This document shows, one piece after another, positions 62,001 through 64,000 of a stretch of 64,000 nucleotides of DNA (positions are counted from its first letter, which is position 1; each line of letters begins with the position of its first letter). Source of the DNA: Saussurea involucrata. Its lineage: Eukaryota; Streptophyta; Magnoliopsida; Asterales; Asteraceae. The stretch lies in NCBI GenBank assembly GCA_033807775.1, contig JAWVWS010001048.1:151379-215378 (forward strand). The letters are read 5' to 3'. The position numbers and the translations under genes were made by a program. The notes under the pieces are model-generated. The model had not been told where the DNA came from. It saw only the letters and a program-made list of their open reading frames with translations, and searched no databases.

Positions 62001-63425
62001 GGACTTAGATCTAAGCATAAAGTTCTGTTTGTTGAAAAATCCGTATAAAATCACTCACTCATTGGTCTGATTTAGGTGTATAATATATCGATGGAAAGCT
62101 CTCCGTGTCTAGATCAACTTTCTAGTTTACAACGAGATCTAATTGCGACTTTAAGGGGCTCGAAATAATGTATTTACAAAACTGGTCATGTTAAAACGGG
62201 TTTTGCGCACTGTTTTTGTAAAATTCATATAAAATTGGTCATTGATCCAAAAAATATGCATTTTAGATGATTAGATTCCTAAGAAATAGTATTACGTTTT
62301 TAATTTAGATGTCAAATCTTAATTTGTTCTCTAAGTATGGGTAAATCGTCAAAACGCTTGTAGGACGGAAGCTGTAACTTTTCAAAGTTGTTTTCTACTA
62401 AAAACTAGGGGTGAGCATCGGTCGGGTCGGGTCGGGCCGAAAAACCCCCATCTCGATCGGGTTTTGGGTGGACAAAACAGGCCCCGAAACCCTTCCTAAG
62501 TAAAGTTCGAGTTTCGGACTTTGGGTCTAATCGGTTTTCGGGTTCATCGGGTCGGGTTCATCGGGTTTCGGACTTAGATCTAAGCATAAAGTTCTGTTTG
62601 TTGAAAAATCCGTATAAAATCACTCACTCATTGGTCTGATTGAGGTGTATAATATATCGATGGAAATCTCCCTGTGTCTAGAACAACTTTCTAGTTTACA
62701 ACGAGATCTAATTGCGACTTTAAGGGGTTCGAAATAATGTATTTCCAAAACTGGTCATGTTAAAACTGATTTTGCGCACTGTTTTTGTAAAATTCATATA
62801 AAATTGGTCATTGATCCAAAAAATATGCATTTTAGACGATTAGATTCCTAAGAAATAGTAGTACGTTTTTAATTTAGATGTCAAATCTTAATATGTTCTC
62901 TAAGTATGGGTAAATCGTCAAAACGCTTGTAGGACGGAAGCTGTAACTTTTCAAAGTTGTTTTCTACTAAAAACTAGGGGTGAGCATCGGTCGGGTCGGG
63001 TCGGGCCGAAAAACCCCCTTCCCGATCGGGTTTTGGGTGGACAAAACAGGCCCCGAAACCCTTCCTAAGTAAAGTTCGAGTTTCGGACTTTGGGTCTAAT
63101 CGGTTTTCGGGTTCATCGGGTCGGGTTCATCGGGTTTCGGACTTAGATCTAAGCATAAAGTTCTGTTTGTTGAAAAATCCGTGTAAAATCACTCACTCAT
63201 TGGTCTGATTGAGGTGTATAATATATCGATGGAAAGCTCTTTGTGTCTAGAACAACTTTCTAGTTTACAACGAGATCTAATTGCGGCTTTAAGGGGCTCG
63301 AAATAATGTATTTCCAAAACTGGTCATGTTAAAACGGGTTTTGCGCACTGTTTTTGTAAAATTCATATAAAATTGGTCATTGATCCAAAAAATATGCATT
63401 TTTGACGATTAGATTCCTAAGAAAT
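59011..63425 (+). repeat. Satellite, right-end block resembling the left end
   Basis: Monomers carry GAGGAGTATAATA, GAAATCTC, GAGCTTCGG, TCTAGATCAAC and AAAACTGGTTTTGCG, variants otherwise seen by eye only at about 13.6-16.5 kb. The last monomer is cut at 63425 by an LTR element. Confidence 0.75.
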
Positions 63426-63552
63426 TGTTAGCTTCAATCTTCCTAATCAGATAAATACTTAGAAGTAGTGAAAAATAGGCTAAGTATAGAAAAGCCTCTC
63501 ACAGAGGCTCTGCCACTTCTTCCAGAAGATCAAGTCCAGAAAGCCACATAAC

Positions 63553-63582
63553 CTACAGAGGTGATCAACAGAACCTCTGTAG
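63553..63582. repeat. Inverted repeat in the right LTR
   Basis: Arms CTACAGAGGT and ACCTCTGTAG are exact reverse complements with a 10-base loop. The ACAGAGG/CCTCTGT word recurs several times between 63500 and 63680. Confidence 0.85.
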
Positions 63583-63633
63583 TGCGAACAGAAGATCAAC
63601 TCGGAAACAAGTGAAGACTGCTCCACAGAAGGT

Positions 63634-63679
63634 CAGACCATAGAACCTCTGTAATGCCTTACAGAGCCTCTGTGGTCTG
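63634..63679. repeat. Nested hairpin in the right LTR
   Basis: Inner arms CTCTGTAA (63647-63654) and TTACAGAG (63659-63666) pair perfectly around TGCC. Outer arms CAGACCA (63634-63640) and TGGTCTG (63673-63679) also pair. Confidence 0.8.
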
Positions 63680-63745
63680 CTATGAAGACTTAGAAGATAT
63701 TTCTGGATACGTTCATCAACTTGCATGAAAACATACACTGTCAAA

Positions 63746-63751
63746 CACGTG
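63746..63751. promoter_or_regulatory. G-box (CACGTG) in the U3 of the right LTR
   Basis: CACGTG within the palindrome ACACGTGT, about 230 bases before the TATA box. G-boxes bind plant bZIP and bHLH factors. Use here is inferred from the motif and its position only. Confidence 0.4.
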
Positions 63752-63865
63752 TCAAGCTCTGAGTGGAATCAATAGGGCATGGTACAAAATAGACGTCTGC
63801 GCCATTTAATGCATTTACCAATAGTACATCTGCTCCATTAAATGCGCATGGCTCAAACAACTGCT

Positions 63866-63928
63866 CACACCATCCAGTCTACTATTCACGCCATCCAGTC
63901 CACTGTTCACACCATCCAGTTTACTATT
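63866..63928 (+). repeat. 21-bp tandem repeat, 3 copies, in the right LTR
   Basis: Units at 63866, 63887 and 63908 follow CACACCATCCAGTCTACTATT with a few substitutions. A fourth partial copy starts CATGCCG. The array lies 50 bases before the TATA box and could act as an enhancer-like U3 repeat. Confidence 0.9.
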
Positions 63929-63977
63929 CATGCCGTAAAAGGAACAGTGACCTACAAACATAGTCTTCTAAGAGTAG

Positions 63978-63984
63978 TATAAAA
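63978..63984 (+). promoter_or_regulatory. TATA box of the right LTR
   Basis: TATAAAA in GTAGTATAAAAGGAAG, the expected core promoter at the end of U3. Transcription would begin just outside the window. Confidence 0.65.
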
Positions 63985-64000
63985 GGAAGTCTCATGTTTA

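Larger units (their letters stand above)
9834..63425 (+). repeat. Satellite array, about 94 head-to-tail monomers of about 568 bp
   Basis: The anchor GGGGTGAGCATCGG (or a close variant) occurs 94 times from 10197 to 62980, always on the plus strand. By hand count the mean spacing is 568 bp, most often 569 or 574 and ranging from 550 to 582. Each monomer has a GC-rich part of about 170-190 bp (CTAGGGGTGAGCATCGG to GGGTTTCGGAC) and an AT-rich part of about 390 bp containing AAAATCACTCACTCATTGG, GGGGCTCGAAATAATG and AACTTTTCAAAGTT. There are no insertions, inversions or unrelated sequences for 53.6 kb. Short plus-strand frames of 65-77 codons recur only because the DNA recurs. They start with GTG, change frame with repeat number, and are not genes. 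A centromeric or heterochromatic role is inference. Confidence 0.98.
63426..64000 (+). mobile_element. Start of a second LTR retrotransposon (5' LTR, U3 region), partial
   Basis: The satellite stops mid-monomer after GAAAT and a new sequence begins TGTTAGCTTC, a typical LTR start. The following 550 bases are unique and rich in short palindromes. They end with a TATA box 20 bases before the window edge, as expected for U3. GAAAT (63421-63425) is the predicted left target-site duplication. No coding region is reached, so the family cannot be named. It shares no clear similarity with the left LTR beyond its TGTTAG start. Confidence 0.72.

Noticed and set aside
10197..62070. Dozens of plus-strand frames of 65-77 codons in the satellite with almost identical translations
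   Set aside because: They begin at GTG, which is not a normal plant start. The frame tail switches whenever the 14-bp subrepeat changes number, and similarity follows the DNA repeat with no codon-level constraint visible. They are by-products of the satellite.
9834..63425. CRISPR-like array
   Set aside because: The whole monomer repeats, with no unique spacers between short repeats, and the context is a plant genome.
9834..63425. Ribosomal intergenic spacer subrepeats
   Set aside because: No 18S, 5.8S, 25S or 5S sequence is visible at either edge; both edges are LTR insertions.
9834..63425. CENP-B box or telomere repeat inside the monomer
   Set aside because: I found no match to the CENP-B box pattern and no run of TTTAGGG units. 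GGGTTTTGGGT is a single occurrence per monomer.

Overview
The window is repetitive DNA from a flowering-plant nuclear genome. It holds no ordinary cellular gene, rRNA, tRNA or CRISPR array. Three blocks make it up: a damaged Ty1/copia LTR retrotransposon on the minus strand (1-9833), a very large tandem satellite (9834-63425), and the first 575 bases of a second LTR retrotransposon on the plus strand (63426-64000). The plant assignment rests on the Sirevirus-like copia reverse transcriptase and the tRNA-iMet type primer binding site. The accessory protein recalls a family I remember from daisy-family (Asteraceae) genomes, but that placement is tentative.

Read on the minus strand, the left element runs: 235-bp 5' LTR (9833-9599), primer binding site, the C-terminal part of integrase, a frameshift, a complete reverse transcriptase/RNase H, then a 3.6-kb non-coding zone, then a long extra reading frame that leaves the window at base 1. 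Gag, protease and the N-terminal half of integrase are deleted. The non-coding zone has four polypurine-tract-like motifs, a four-copy hairpin array, a duplicated 122-bp segment and 25-, 31- and 77-bp tandem repeats. It also has a TATA box with a possible 5'UTR and intron leading into the extra frame. That frame is broken by one frameshift and one in-frame TAG. Its product has acidic, Ser/Thr-rich, heptad and basic nuclear-signal-like parts and no membrane segment, so it sits where an env gene would be without looking like one.

The satellite covers 53.6 kb, about 94 head-to-tail monomers with a hand-measured mean of 568 bp (usual lengths 569 and 574). Each monomer has a GC-rich part of roughly 170-190 bp beginning with an hAT/MITE-like end, and an AT-rich part of about 390 bp. 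Length classes differ in steps of 5 and 14 bp caused by two small internal repeats. Diagnostic variants show dimeric, trimeric, tetrameric, pentameric and hexameric higher-order repeats arranged as a mosaic. Variants shared by the two ends but not seen in the middle suggest the centre expanded later inside an older array.

Both array edges in this window are LTR-element insertions into a monomer, so the array probably continues on the far side of each. The array may be centromeric, pericentromeric or heterochromatic; the sequence alone does not decide. The most unusual signals are the layered satellite structure, the covarying hairpin array downstream of pol, the inverted repeat around the primer binding site, and the nuclear-type accessory protein with its own apparent promoter.
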